A DNA stretch of 64,000 bases from assembly GCF_030142075.1 (NCBI RefSeq), contig NZ_CP126241.1, forward strand, positions 868,001 through 932,000, in the 5' to 3' direction. Source of the stretch: Arthrobacter sp. zg-Y20. Lineage in GTDB: Bacteria > Actinomycetota > Actinomycetes > Actinomycetales > Micrococcaceae. Positions within the stretch are counted from its first letter, which is position 1; the number at the start of each line of letters is the position of its first letter. The position numbers were made by a program, and so were the translations under genes. This document shows positions 24,193-32,214 of this stretch, piece after piece. The notes beneath the pieces were generated by a model. The model was given only the letters and a program-made list of their open reading frames with translations. It did no database searches and had not been told where the DNA came from.

Positions 24193-26007
24193 TCAGTCCC
24201 GGATCCGCACGGCAGCCTCGCGCAGGTACTGCTCCACCCGCGTGTACGCGTCCTGGGTCAGCGCCTTCCACAGGTTCATGCTCAGCACTGGGTCCTTCGC
24301 GGCCAGTTCTTCAATGGCCTCGGCAGTCAGCACCTTCAGTTTCAGTGGCCCCGCAGCTTTGACCGTAGTTTCCTGCCGCTTGTCCTCACCCATCGCCATT
24401 TCGCCGAAGGTCATTCCGGGGCCCAGCGTTGCCAGCTTCACGCGGCTGCCGTCGGGGCCGGGCATGGACGTGGTGATGTGCCCGGAGACAATGAAGAACA
24501 CTCCGCCAAAACGCTGGCCTACCCGCCGGACCACGTCGCCGTCGTCGAACTCGCGGTCCTCCATCATGTCCTGCAGCATCCGGGCGTCATTCTCGTCCAA
24601 GGGGCTGAGCGCGGGGGAGTCCGCCGGTTCTATGCTGTCCGGCAGCACCAGTTCGGTGCCGTAACCTTCCAGCAGTTTGTTCTCACTCCATTCAATGGCG
24701 GCCGAGCGGGTGGTGAAGGAAGCTGTTTCCCGGCCCAGCTCCTCGAGCGCAGCGGTTACCGAGCCTTCGATGTCCACCAGGGCCAGTTCGCGTCCGTCCC
24801 GGCGCAGCATGTCTTCGGCCTCGGCAATCAGCCGGATGGCGACGTCGGACACCTCGTCTACGCTGCGCAGATCGGCGACCACCAGCTCGACGTCGTCGTT
24901 CAGTTCGCTCAGTGCCCGCACCATGGACTCGGCACCGGCAAAGAGCAGGTCCCCGTTGAGTTCAATCACCTGCACGCGGTGGCCGTGTCCGGCCAGGATC
25001 TCCGCGGCCTCGTCCGTGCGGCGGATGCCGGAGGGGGTGGCCGTGATGTCATACACAGCGCGGATGGCCGAACGGCCGGTGCGTGCAGCACGGACAAAGT
25101 GCAGGCCCAGGTCATGGGACAGCCGCTGGCTGACAGCCACGCCGCGGACGCTGTTGCCGTGGGCGTCCAGGGGCGGGGAGTAGACGGCCAGGCCCACCTG
25201 CCCCGGCAGGACCGCCAGGATGCCGCCGGCCACGCCGGACTTGGCCGGCATCCCCACGCTGCTGATCCAGGAGCCGGCGTCGTCGTACATGCCGCACGTG
25301 GTCATCACCGACAGGACGCGTTCCACCGAGACGAGGTCCAGGACCTCTTCCCCGGAGAGCGGGTGCCGGCCGCTGTTGGCCAGGGTGGCAGCCATCAGGG
25401 CCAGATCGCGGGCGTTCACCATGACCGAGCACTGACGGAAGTAGTCCTTGATGATCGGTGCCGGGTCGGATTCGATGATGCCGAAGGAGCGCAGCAGGTA
25501 GCCCAGGGCGGTGTTGCGGTGACCGGTGCGCAGTTCGGACGTGTAGATGCGCTGGCTTACGGACAGCTCCCGGCCGGCGAAGGCGGAGTATGTGTCCAGG
25601 ATCCGCTTGAAGCGGGTCCGGCCGCCGGAGCCTTTCACCAGCGAAGTGGCGGTGAGGGCGCCGGCATTGATCATGGCGTTGGCCGGCCTGCCGGTTCCTT
25701 CTGCCAGGGAAATTTCGTTGAATGAATCCCCGGAGGGTTCCACGTCCACTTTCTCGTCCACGGCGTCCATGCCCAGGTCCGAAAGGGCCAGACCGTAGGT
25801 GAAGGGCTTGGAAATGGACTGGATGCTGAATTCCTCGCGGGTGTCACCCACTTCGTAGACATAGCCGTCCGCGGTGGCCAGGGCAATCCCGAAGCTGTTC
25901 GGGTTCACCTTGGCCATGGCGGGTATGCCGCTGTACGGGGCGCCGTCCTTCAGCCCGGCCAGTTCAGCGTGGATCCTGCGGAGGTAGTGCTCAATGGGGG
26001 AGTCCAT
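24193..26007 (-). CDS. glsA: Glutaminase A fused to STAS and cyclic-nucleotide-binding domains
   Basis: 604-residue cytoplasmic enzyme converting L-glutamine to L-glutamate and ammonia. Residues 1-310 are a glutaminase of the beta-lactamase-like fold, with the SxxK pair in SIQSISKPF (Ser64, Lys67), INAGAL near 113-118 and a late KSGVAGGILAVLPGQVGL. Residues about 340-450 form a STAS domain (VIELNGDLLFAGAESMVRAL, LVDIEG). Residues about 470-590 form a cyclic-nucleotide-binding-type domain (GGVFFIVSGHITTSMPG, LGPGMTFGEMAMGE). Free-standing GlsA is about 310 residues, so this is a fused, probably allosteric form. ATG 26007 follows TAGGGT by 6 nt, a leaderless pattern. Confidence 0.92.
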   Translation of the reverse strand: MDSPIEHYLRRIHAELAGLKDGAPYSGIPAMAKVNPNSFGIALATADGYVYEVGDTREEFSIQSISKPFTYGLALSDLGMDAVDEKVDVEPSGDSFNEISLAEGTGRPANAMINAGALTATSLVKGSGGRTRFKRILDTYSAFAGRELSVSQRIYTSELRTGHRNTALGYLLRSFGIIESDPAPIIKDYFRQCSVMVNARDLALMAATLANSGRHPLSGEEVLDLVSVERVLSVMTTCGMYDDAGSWISSVGMPAKSGVAGGILAVLPGQVGLAVYSPPLDAHGNSVRGVAVSQRLSHDLGLHFVRAARTGRSAIRAVYDITATPSGIRRTDEAAEILAGHGHRVQVIELNGDLLFAGAESMVRALSELNDDVELVVADLRSVDEVSDVAIRLIAEAEDMLRRDGRELALVDIEGSVTAALEELGRETASFTTRSAAIEWSENKLLEGYGTELVLPDSIEPADSPALSPLDENDARMLQDMMEDREFDDGDVVRRVGQRFGGVFFIVSGHITTSMPGPDGSRVKLATLGPGMTFGEMAMGEDKRQETTVKAAGPLKLKVLTAEAIEELAAKDPVLSMNLWKALTQDAYTRVEQYLREAAVRIRD

Positions 26008-26034
26008 ACTTCCACCCTAGGGGCTTCCGGAGGG

Positions 26035-26063
26035 GTGACTCGGCAGGGGCACCGTTGTATACT
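26035..26063 (+). promoter_or_regulatory. Sigma-70 promoter of the second cold-shock gene
   Basis: GTGACT (26035-26040), 17-nt spacer, TATACT (26058-26063). The start would be near 26070, about 146 nt before the ATG. It lies back-to-back with the glutaminase start (26007, minus strand). Confidence 0.7.
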
Positions 26064-26069
26064 TTTACC

Positions 26070-26215
26070 AGTTGCGGTGTTGCGCAATATGTAAGTTCAA
26101 GCGGCGAAACCCAGATCCAGGGCCAGCCGCTTTTTCTGTAATTTGCCACCACGGACACCGCAGCATGAAACTCCCCGACGGTCGGGGCTGGTTTCGTTTA
26201 GAAGGATGATTAAAA
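26070..26215 (+). promoter_or_regulatory. Structured 5' leader of the second cold-shock gene
   Basis: Homologous to the copy 1 leader. Stem 1 pairs AGCGGC (26100-26105) with GCCGCT (26126-26131), where copy 1 uses a G·U pair. Stem 2 (26167-26195) is GAAAC/GTTTC around CCCCGA-CGG-TCGGGG, one pair longer than copy 1. GCGGTGT near the 5' end can pair with ACACCGC ahead of stem 2, a possible alternative fold. GAAGGA (26201-26206) is the ribosome site. The sequence changes keep pairing intact, which supports a real RNA structure. Confidence 0.65.
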
Positions 26216-26419
26216 ATGGCAACAGGTACCGTGAAATGGTTCAACGCTGAAAAGGGCTTTGGCTTCATCGAACCCGATGATGGCAGCGCCGATGTTTTCG
26301 CCCACTACTCCGCTATTAACGCCAGTGGCTACCGGTCTCTCGAAGAGAACCAGAAGGTTAGCTTCGACACCGAGCAGGGCCCCAAGGGTCCGCAGGCCGT
26401 CAACATCCAGCCTGTCTAA
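26216..26419 (+). CDS. cspA: Cold-shock protein (CspA family), copy 2
   Basis: 67-residue single cold-shock domain, starting [21 protein letters not shown] and ending [11 protein letters not shown]1 KGFGFI and RNP2 VFAHY are intact. It is a close paralogue of the 23450-23653 gene; promoter, leader and terminator are duplicated too, so the whole transcription unit was copied. The glutaminase gene lies between the copies on the opposite strand. GAAGGA lies 9 nt before ATG 26216. Role: RNA chaperone during cold or growth transitions. Confidence 0.95.
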   Translation: MATGTVKWFNAEKGFGFIEPDDGSADVFAHYSAINASGYRSLEENQKVSFDTEQGPKGPQAVNIQPV

Positions 26420-26458
26420 CTAGACTTACGGGTCCGTTTCACGGGCCGGCGTGAATCG

Positions 26459-26490
26459 AAAGCAGGGCGGGAGAAATCCCGCCCTGCTTT
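26459..26490 (+). terminator. Intrinsic terminator of the second cold-shock gene
   Basis: AAAGCAGGGCGGGA-GAAA-TCCCGCCCTGCTTT, a perfect 14-bp stem with GNRA loop followed by TT. The outer arms match the copy 1 terminator while the inner pairs and loop differ compatibly. Confidence 0.92.
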
Positions 26491-26633
26491 TTACGTTCCT
26501 GCACGGTTAAGGGTGCGGATTTTCCTCAGTACTTATCCATCCCGGTCCGGTCAGCCGCACCGGGACCAGCAGTTCCAGCGAGAGCAATCTCACTCCGTGG
26601 GCTGGGCGCCCGGGCCGGAATCGGGGACCATGG

Positions 26634-27377
26634 CTACGCCGAACGGTGCAGGGCACTTTCGAGCAGCTCCAAGTCAATCCGGGCGTGTTCGCGTCCGAGC
26701 CGCTCGGCATCGGAGGAGCGCTGATCCGTAATCGCGGACACGAGGAGCTCGTGGTCGCGGAGCGCCCGTTCTTCCATGTGCCGCATGCCCGCAGCATCCC
26801 CCCACACGTGGGACGGAGCAGCGATGCTGACGCGTGCCTCCACCTCCTGGAGCACGGACTGCAGGGTGGCATTGTGGGCTGCGGCACTGACCGCCAGATG
26901 CAGCAGCCCGTCCGCCCGCTGGGACTCCAGGCCCGAGGCAGCTGCACGGAACGCGTTCAGGCTCTCGTTCAGCACAGCGATATCCTCAGCCGTCCGGTTT
27001 TCCGCTGCTGCCCGGCAGATGGTTCCCTGCAGCAGGGACACCGCTTCGCAGGTATCCCGCAGTGCTTCCCACCGGCCGGAAAGGATCCGGCGGACGGCCG
27101 GGTCGGAGGAAGCATCCGGGCCTTCGTCCCGGACAAAGGATCCGCCGTTCCGGCCGCGCTGGGTCCGCAGCAGCCCCTGCTCCACAAGCCGGGCGATGGC
27201 CGCGCGCACCGTCATCCGGCCAACCTGCAGCGAGGACGCCAGTTCCCGTTCAGCCGGCAGCTTGGAACCGGGAAGGTACTCGCCGATGGCGATGGCGGTG
27301 ATCAGGCGGTCCACTATTTCGTCCACCCGGGACGAGCTTTCAAGCGGCGTGTCCAGACCGCTGACGGTACCGGTCAT
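26634..27377 (-). CDS. FadR/GntR-family transcriptional regulator (FCD domain)
   Basis: 247-residue regulator. The winged helix (about 15-85) contains GEYLPGSKLPAERELASSLQVGRMTVRAAIARLVEQGLL and RGRNGGSFV. The C-terminal FCD ligand-binding domain is all-helical, with ESLNAFRAAASGLES, HLAVSAAAHNATLQSVLQEV and HELLVSAITDQRSSDAERLGREH; the His/Asp residues probably coordinate a metal that binds a carboxylate effector. It is divergent from an APC permease and an acetamidase/formamidase across 188 nt and probably controls them (inference). Start ATG 27377 with GAGGA about 5 nt upstream. Confidence 0.9.
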   Translation of the reverse strand: MTGTVSGLDTPLESSSRVDEIVDRLITAIAIGEYLPGSKLPAERELASSLQVGRMTVRAAIARLVEQGLLRTQRGRNGGSFVRDEGPDASSDPAVRRILSGRWEALRDTCEAVSLLQGTICRAAAENRTAEDIAVLNESLNAFRAAASGLESQRADGLLHLAVSAAAHNATLQSVLQEVEARVSIAAPSHVWGDAAGMRHMEERALRDHELLVSAITDQRSSDAERLGREHARIDLELLESALHRSA

Positions 27378-27565
27378 TGCAGTCCTCCTGGTAAGCCGCT
27401 ACAGCCTTCGGACGAAGCGGCGTCGGCGCGTAACAAACATCCTAATGGGCTGATTGGTCTTGTCTCGATACCTTTCCTCGGCAATGATGATTTTCGCCGG
27501 ACCCGACCGCCGCTATTTCCGTCGGGCTCCCCGCCGGCCCCCACCGAGTCCGAAAGTCCGATGCA

Positions 27566-28996
27566 ATGAACCGTTCTGCACCCTCTCCGGAGCGCGATGC
27601 CCAGCAGGAGCTAGAGTCCCTGGGTTACAAGCAGGAGCTCCGCCGTTCCATTTCCACGGCCGACCTTCTCATTTACGGCCTGATTTTTATGCTCCCCATC
27701 GCGCCGTGGGCCATTTTCGGCACGGTCTACAATGCGTCCGGCGGCATGGTCCCGCTCGTTTACCTCATCGGACTCATTGCGATGATCTTCACGGCACTGG
27801 CCTACGCGCAGATGGCGAAGTCGATCCCGCTGGCCGGCTCGGTCTTCTCCTACGTGGGCCGCGGAATCCACCCCACCGCCGGGTTCTTCGCGGGGTGGGC
27901 CATCCTGCTTGATTACCTGCTGGTACCCACTCTGCTCTACGTTTTTGCGGCCGAATCAATGGTCGGCATCTTCCCGGACACCCCCCGCTGGATCTGGGCA
28001 GTGGTGTTCGTCCTCATCAATACCGCCATCAATCTTGCCGGTGTCAGCTCGATCAAGCTGATGAACCGGGTCTTCCTGGCTGTTGAACTCCTGTTCATCG
28101 TCATTTTCGTGGTCATTGCGGTCACGGCACTGAACGGCGGAACGGTCCCCGGAGCGGAACTCACGTGGGCCCCGATGTGGAATCCGGAAACTGTGTCGGG
28201 CCCGCTGATTGCCTCAGCCCTGTCGATTGCCGTGCTCAGTTTCCTCGGGTTTGACGGCATCTCCACCATGGCGGAAGAGTCCACCGGCAGCCGCAACAGC
28301 GCGGGCAAGGCCATGATCGCGGCGCTGATCATCGTGGCGTCCTGCTTCATCCTGCAGACCTGGCTGGCCAGCGCACTGGCCGGCGGCCGGGAGACCTTCG
28401 GGGATGACGAAGCCGGAAACGCCTTCTTCACCATTGTCGAGGCCGCCGCAAACAGCGGATGGGCTACCGCCTTCCTCGCCGTCAACGTGGTGGGGGTGGG
28501 CATCGCTAACGCCATGGCTGCCCAGGCAGCCACTTCCCGGCTCCTCTACTCGATGAGCCGCGACCGTCAGCTGCCGGCCATGTTGAGCCGCATTAACTCG
28601 CGGCAGGTGCCGCAGAACGCCATCCTGCTCGTCTCGGGTATCTCAGCAGTCCTGGTCCTGTTCTTCGTAGGCCAGATCGACCTGATTTCTTCGCTGGTGA
28701 ACTTCGGGGCATTGTTCGGCTTTATGCTCCTGCATCTGGCGGTGATCGTGTTTTACCTCATCCGGAAGAAGTCCCGTAACTTCCTGCTGCACCTGGCCGT
28801 ACCCGTGGTTGGTTTCCTCATCATCGGCTACGTATTGGTCAACGCGAACATCGAAGCCAAGGTCGGCGGGCTTGTGTGGCTCCTCATCGGCGCCGGCGTG
28901 TTCCTCTATTACCGCGCCACGGGCCGGAAAACCGAAATTTCCAGCGACGACGACTCCGTACCCGCGGCAACCGCTCCGGGCACGGGAAAGGCATAA
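27566..28996 (+). CDS. APC-superfamily amino acid/amide permease
   Basis: 476-residue transporter with about 12 helices. Features typical of the amino acid–polyamine–organocation family are FMLPIAPWAIFGTVYNASGG (unwound TM1), AYAQMAKSIPLAGSVFSYVGRGIHP (TM3), FLGFDGISTMAEES (TM6 region) and ATSRLLYSMSRDRQLP. The short soluble tail is acidic. ATG 27566 lacks a good Shine-Dalgarno. The amidase starts 4 nt after its stop, so they form an operon: the permease probably imports an amide, or exports or imports its amino product. Confidence 0.88.
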   Translation: MNRSAPSPERDAQQELESLGYKQELRRSISTADLLIYGLIFMLPIAPWAIFGTVYNASGGMVPLVYLIGLIAMIFTALAYAQMAKSIPLAGSVFSYVGRGIHPTAGFFAGWAILLDYLLVPTLLYVFAAESMVGIFPDTPRWIWAVVFVLINTAINLAGVSSIKLMNRVFLAVELLFIVIFVVIAVTALNGGTVPGAELTWAPMWNPETVSGPLIASALSIAVLSFLGFDGISTMAEESTGSRNSAGKAMIAALIIVASCFILQTWLASALAGGRETFGDDEAGNAFFTIVEAAANSGWATAFLAVNVVGVGIANAMAAQAATSRLLYSMSRDRQLPAMLSRINSRQVPQNAILLVSGISAVLVLFFVGQIDLISSLVNFGALFGFMLLHLAVIVFYLIRKKSRNFLLHLAVPVVGFLIIGYVLVNANIEAKVGGLVWLLIGAGVFLYYRATGRKTEISSDDDSVPAATAPGTGKA

Positions 28997-29000
28997 ACCC

Positions 29001-29945
29001 ATGGACCACTTTCTGGATAAGACACACGGCCGGTTCGGGTTTTCCGCCTCCGGCAGCCCGGCGCTGAAAATCACTCCGGGCACCGGCGAGACTATCGGAT
29101 TCGAGACCAGCGACGAGGTGTATGCCCAGCTCCATGAATTCCATGACATGGAGAAACTGACGGTGGGGATCAACCCCGTCACCGGGCCCGTCTATGTGGA
29201 GGGCGCCCGGCCCGGCGATGCCCTGGCCGTCACCATCCACGACATCCGCTTGAAGGACCGCGGCTGGTCGGTCAGCCTGCCGGGCTCAGGAGCCCTGCAG
29301 TACGTGATGGGCGAGGAGATGTTCACCCGGCGTGTCCCGATCGATGACGACGGGGTGCACGTCACGGACCGGCACACCTTCGAGCCGCTGCCCATGATCG
29401 GCTGCATTGGCACGGCACCGGCGGAGGGCAGCAATTCCACCATCATGCCCTCCACCCCGCAGGGCGGAAACATGGATTTGGTGCAGTGCCGGCCGGGGTC
29501 GACGGTCTACCTCCCCGTGATGGTGGAGGGTGCCTACCTGTCCATCGGTGATATCCACGCCATCATGGCCGAAGGGGAGTCCTCCTTCGTGGCGATTGAG
29601 GCGGAAGGTATCGCCGTCGTGAGTGTGGACGTGGTCCGGGACCTGAACCTGCGTGCTCCCCGGGTGGAGACCGCCGATGAATGGATCTTCGTGGGACTCG
29701 GCGATCCGGTGCAGGAGAGCATTAGGCGCGGCTATGAGGATATGTTCCACTTCCTGGTCTCTGACCACGGATGGGACCGCGGCGATGCGTATGCCGTCAT
29801 GAGCGCCGTGGGCCATTCCCAGCTGGGCGGCCCCACCGGTTCCGCTGAACCGGATCCGCTGCACCCCTTCTCCGCGGTCGGTGCTGTCACCATCCACCGC
29901 CTCCCGAAGTCCGTCCTGGCCGGTCCCGCCGCCGGGACGACCTGA
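29001..29945 (+). CDS. Acetamidase/formamidase family protein
   Basis: 314-residue cytoplasmic amidohydrolase releasing ammonia from short amides. Family stretches are TGETIGFETSDE, NPVTGPVYVEGARPGDALAVTIHDI, MIGCIGTAPAEGSNSTIMPSTPQGGNMDL, YLPVMVEGAYLSIGDIHAIMAEGE and the late HSQLGGPTG. The many conserved His, Asp and Glu residues fit a metal-binding beta-rich FmdA/AmdA fold of the shorter (~300-residue) type. The start ATG 29001 is 4 nt after the permease stop; the longer open frame is a permease shadow. A hairpin terminator follows. Confidence 0.88.
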   Translation: MDHFLDKTHGRFGFSASGSPALKITPGTGETIGFETSDEVYAQLHEFHDMEKLTVGINPVTGPVYVEGARPGDALAVTIHDIRLKDRGWSVSLPGSGALQYVMGEEMFTRRVPIDDDGVHVTDRHTFEPLPMIGCIGTAPAEGSNSTIMPSTPQGGNMDLVQCRPGSTVYLPVMVEGAYLSIGDIHAIMAEGESSFVAIEAEGIAVVSVDVVRDLNLRAPRVETADEWIFVGLGDPVQESIRRGYEDMFHFLVSDHGWDRGDAYAVMSAVGHSQLGGPTGSAEPDPLHPFSAVGAVTIHRLPKSVLAGPAAGTT

Positions 29946-29956
29946 TCGGGACTCCG

Positions 29957-29990
29957 CTGGCCCGCCGCCGCTTCATTGGTGGCGGGCCAG
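29957..29990 (+). terminator. Terminator of the permease–amidase operon
   Basis: CTGGCCCGCCGCC-N8-GGTGGCGGGCCAG, 13-bp stem with one wobble, followed by TTTA, 11 nt after the amidase stop. Confidence 0.75.
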
Positions 29991-30111
29991 TTTAGCGCAG
30001 CAACCGGGGTTGCACGAGGGGTAAAACTGAGTAGAAAAAAAGTCGCTACGGGCCATCTACGCCGTGAATCTGCTCCGCTACGCTATATGGAGGGCGAGAG
30101 AAGGTTGCAGC

Positions 30112-31554
30112 ATGGAAACCAATGCAACGGGTGGCCTGGGCAGGCTCATTGCAGGCAGATACCGACTCATCGAACCTATCGGCCACGGCGGCATGGCCAC
30201 CGTCTACCGGGGCCTGGACGAAGCGCTCGGCCGCGACATTGCGGTGAAGCTCTTCCGGGCCAGCGCCGTCGCTGCAGATGACGTCGGCCGCCAGGACAAT
30301 GAGATGCGGCTGCTCGCCTCCTTATCCCACCCGGGGCTTGTGACCCTGTTCGACGCCGGTAAGGACGACGCCGGGCGTGATGACGGTGAAGCCGGCGAGC
30401 CGCGCACTTATCTGGTGATGGAACTGGTGGAGGGTTCGGACCTGCGCAAGCGGTTGCGGGAAACCGATATCCGCCACCAAGACGTCGGCTACATCGGCGC
30501 CGAACTTGCCGGTGCGCTGGCCTACATCCACAGCCGGGGCGTGGTGCACCGCGACGTCAAACCGGCTAACGTCCTGCTTCCGCCGGCCATCCCCGGGACC
30601 GCGCTACGGGCTAAGCTAACCGATTTCGGTATTGCCCGGATTATCGACGGCGCCCGCATCACCGCGGCCGGGGCCACCCTGGGAACTGCGAACTACCTGA
30701 GCCCGGAACAGGCATCCGGCGTAGCGGCCGAGGCTCCCAGCGATATTTACTCGCTGGGCCTGGTCCTGCTGGAATGCGTCACCGGCCGGGTGGAATTCAG
30801 CGGCAGCGCCATTGAATCCGCCGTCGCCCGCCTGAGCCGGGACCCGGAGGTTCCCGCGTCCCTGGACAGTCACTGGCGGGGACTGCTGGCTGCCATGACC
30901 ACCCGGGACCCGGACCTGCGGCCAACGGCGGCGGAAGTCTCCGCGGCACTGCTGGATCACCGCTGGGCGGAAGGGGCGGCGCGGACGCAGTCCGAGCGCT
31001 CCGGCCCGTCGCCCATTTCCGAAGAACTCTGGAACGGTCCCGCTACCGTCGAGGCCCGCACATTCCCACCCGGGCGCAGCGCCGAGGCCCTGCCGGCATC
31101 CGGCGGTCCAGTGTCCGGTCCCGGTCCCGTGCCCGTGCCCGGTCCCGCCCCCGCAGCCCGGCAGCGATCGAGTCCGGCATCGGAGCCCGTATCGTCCGAC
31201 CCGGTACCGGCCTTGGACCAGGCTCCGGGCTCCGATCGGGTACCGGCAGCCGCCGCGGGGGAACAGCACCCCTCCGCGCCGCTGCCTGTGACCTCTCCGC
31301 CCGCCGTGCCGCCAACTGTCGGTATCCCAGCTGCCCCCGCAGTGTCCGCGGTTCGGATGCCGCAGGTACAGGTGATGGCGGACCAACGGCCGTCAGCCGC
31401 AGCCCGGGCACTGCTTGCCGTTGTCGTGATGGCGGTCTTGACCGCAGCGGTGGTCCTGATGCTCGGGCGCGTGGGTGCCCTGCCGGACGGCGGAACCATT
31501 CCCGGTGAGATCGGCCAGAACCTGCAGCGGCTGCAGGACGCCTTCGGCCGCTAG
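30112..31554 (+). CDS. Membrane-anchored Ser/Thr protein kinase (PknB-type)
   Basis: 480 residues. The kinase domain spans about 15-290, with P-loop GHGGMAT (24-30), Lys46 in AVKLF, catalytic HRDVKPANVLL (146-156), DFGIAR (171-176) and SPEQASG at the activation loop. A Pro/Ala/Ser-rich linker of about 130 residues (GPVSGPGPVPVPGPAPAARQ) leads to one membrane helix at about 431-451 and a 29-residue outer tail without PASTA repeats. The frame opens earlier, but AAGG is 7 nt before ATG 30112. No adjacent phosphatase or FHA gene, so targets are unknown. Confidence 0.9.
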   Translation: METNATGGLGRLIAGRYRLIEPIGHGGMATVYRGLDEALGRDIAVKLFRASAVAADDVGRQDNEMRLLASLSHPGLVTLFDAGKDDAGRDDGEAGEPRTYLVMELVEGSDLRKRLRETDIRHQDVGYIGAELAGALAYIHSRGVVHRDVKPANVLLPPAIPGTALRAKLTDFGIARIIDGARITAAGATLGTANYLSPEQASGVAAEAPSDIYSLGLVLLECVTGRVEFSGSAIESAVARLSRDPEVPASLDSHWRGLLAAMTTRDPDLRPTAAEVSAALLDHRWAEGAARTQSERSGPSPISEELWNGPATVEARTFPPGRSAEALPASGGPVSGPGPVPVPGPAPAARQRSSPASEPVSSDPVPALDQAPGSDRVPAAAAGEQHPSAPLPVTSPPAVPPTVGIPAAPAVSAVRMPQVQVMADQRPSAAARALLAVVVMAVLTAAVVLMLGRVGALPDGGTIPGEIGQNLQRLQDAFGR

Positions 31555-31592
31555 GGCGCAGTCGCCGGGCGCCCGCAGCGCCCGTCCGCCGG

Positions 31593-31644
31593 CGTATCCC
31601 CGCCGTCCGCGCCGTCGTATCCCCGCCGTCGTATCCCCGCCGTC
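31593..31644. repeat. Short GC-rich direct repeats between the kinase and YchJ genes
   Basis: Three copies of CGTATCCCCGCCGTC at 31593-31607, 31616-31630 and 31630-31644 (spacings 23 and 14 bases). The array ends 6 bases before the GATACT hexamer that probably starts the next gene. It is too short and irregular for CRISPR; it may arise by slippage or serve as factor-binding sites. Confidence 0.7.
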
Positions 31645-31661
31645 CGCGCGATACTGGAGGG

Positions 31662-32060
31662 GTGAGTATCCATACACCCGTCACCGCCGAATCCCGCTGC
31701 CCCTGCTTGAGCGGCGAAACCTATGGAAATTGCTGCGGCCGCTTCCACTCCGGCTCCGCAACCGCCCCCACCGCCGAAGCCCTGATGCGTTCGCGCTACA
31801 GTGCCTTCGCCGTCGGCAACGTGCCCTACCTGCTGGCGACCTGGCACCCGGACCACCGTCCGGCCCATCTGGAACTGGACCCGGAGCTGGAATGGCGGCG
31901 CCTGGACATCCTTGCGGTTTCCGGCGGCGGGCCCCTGGACTCCGAGGGCACCGTGGAGTTTGCGGCGCACTACCGGCAGGCCGGAGAACGCGGCACGCAG
32001 CAGGAGCTCAGCCGCTTTGTCCGCGAGGGCGGGCAATGGCTGTATGTTGACGGCGTATAG
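31662..32060 (+). CDS. YchJ family (UPF0225) protein with SEC-C zinc motif
   Basis: 132 residues. The N-terminal SEC-C motif CPCLSGETYGNCCGRFH (Cys-X-Cys...Cys-Cys/His) binds zinc, followed by the NTF2-like YchJ core: EALMRSRYSAFAVGNVPYLLATWHP, then FAAHYRQAG and SRFVREGGQWLYVDG. The family role is unknown. GTG 31662 has GGAGG almost touching it, too close for normal use, but GATACT ends 6 nt before it, so a leaderless start is more likely. It is downstream of, but not clearly in operon with, the kinase. Confidence 0.87.
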   Translation: MSIHTPVTAESRCPCLSGETYGNCCGRFHSGSATAPTAEALMRSRYSAFAVGNVPYLLATWHPDHRPAHLELDPELEWRRLDILAVSGGGPLDSEGTVEFAAHYRQAGERGTQQELSRFVREGGQWLYVDGV

Positions 32061-32214
32061 CTCCCCGCTTCTTCCACCCCCGCCCACGCAGGACCTACGC
32101 TGGAAGACATCCGACGGCGGTCTGCCGCACGGCAGGCACGCTCCGGGAAGCTCCCGAAGTGCAGGCGCATTCCAGGCACTGCACAGGGTCGGATGAGCGG
32201 CAGGCGAGGACATT

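Noticed and set aside
31593-31644. Possible CRISPR array
   Set aside because: Repeats are 15 bp, irregularly spaced and partly overlapping, with no spacers or cas genes.
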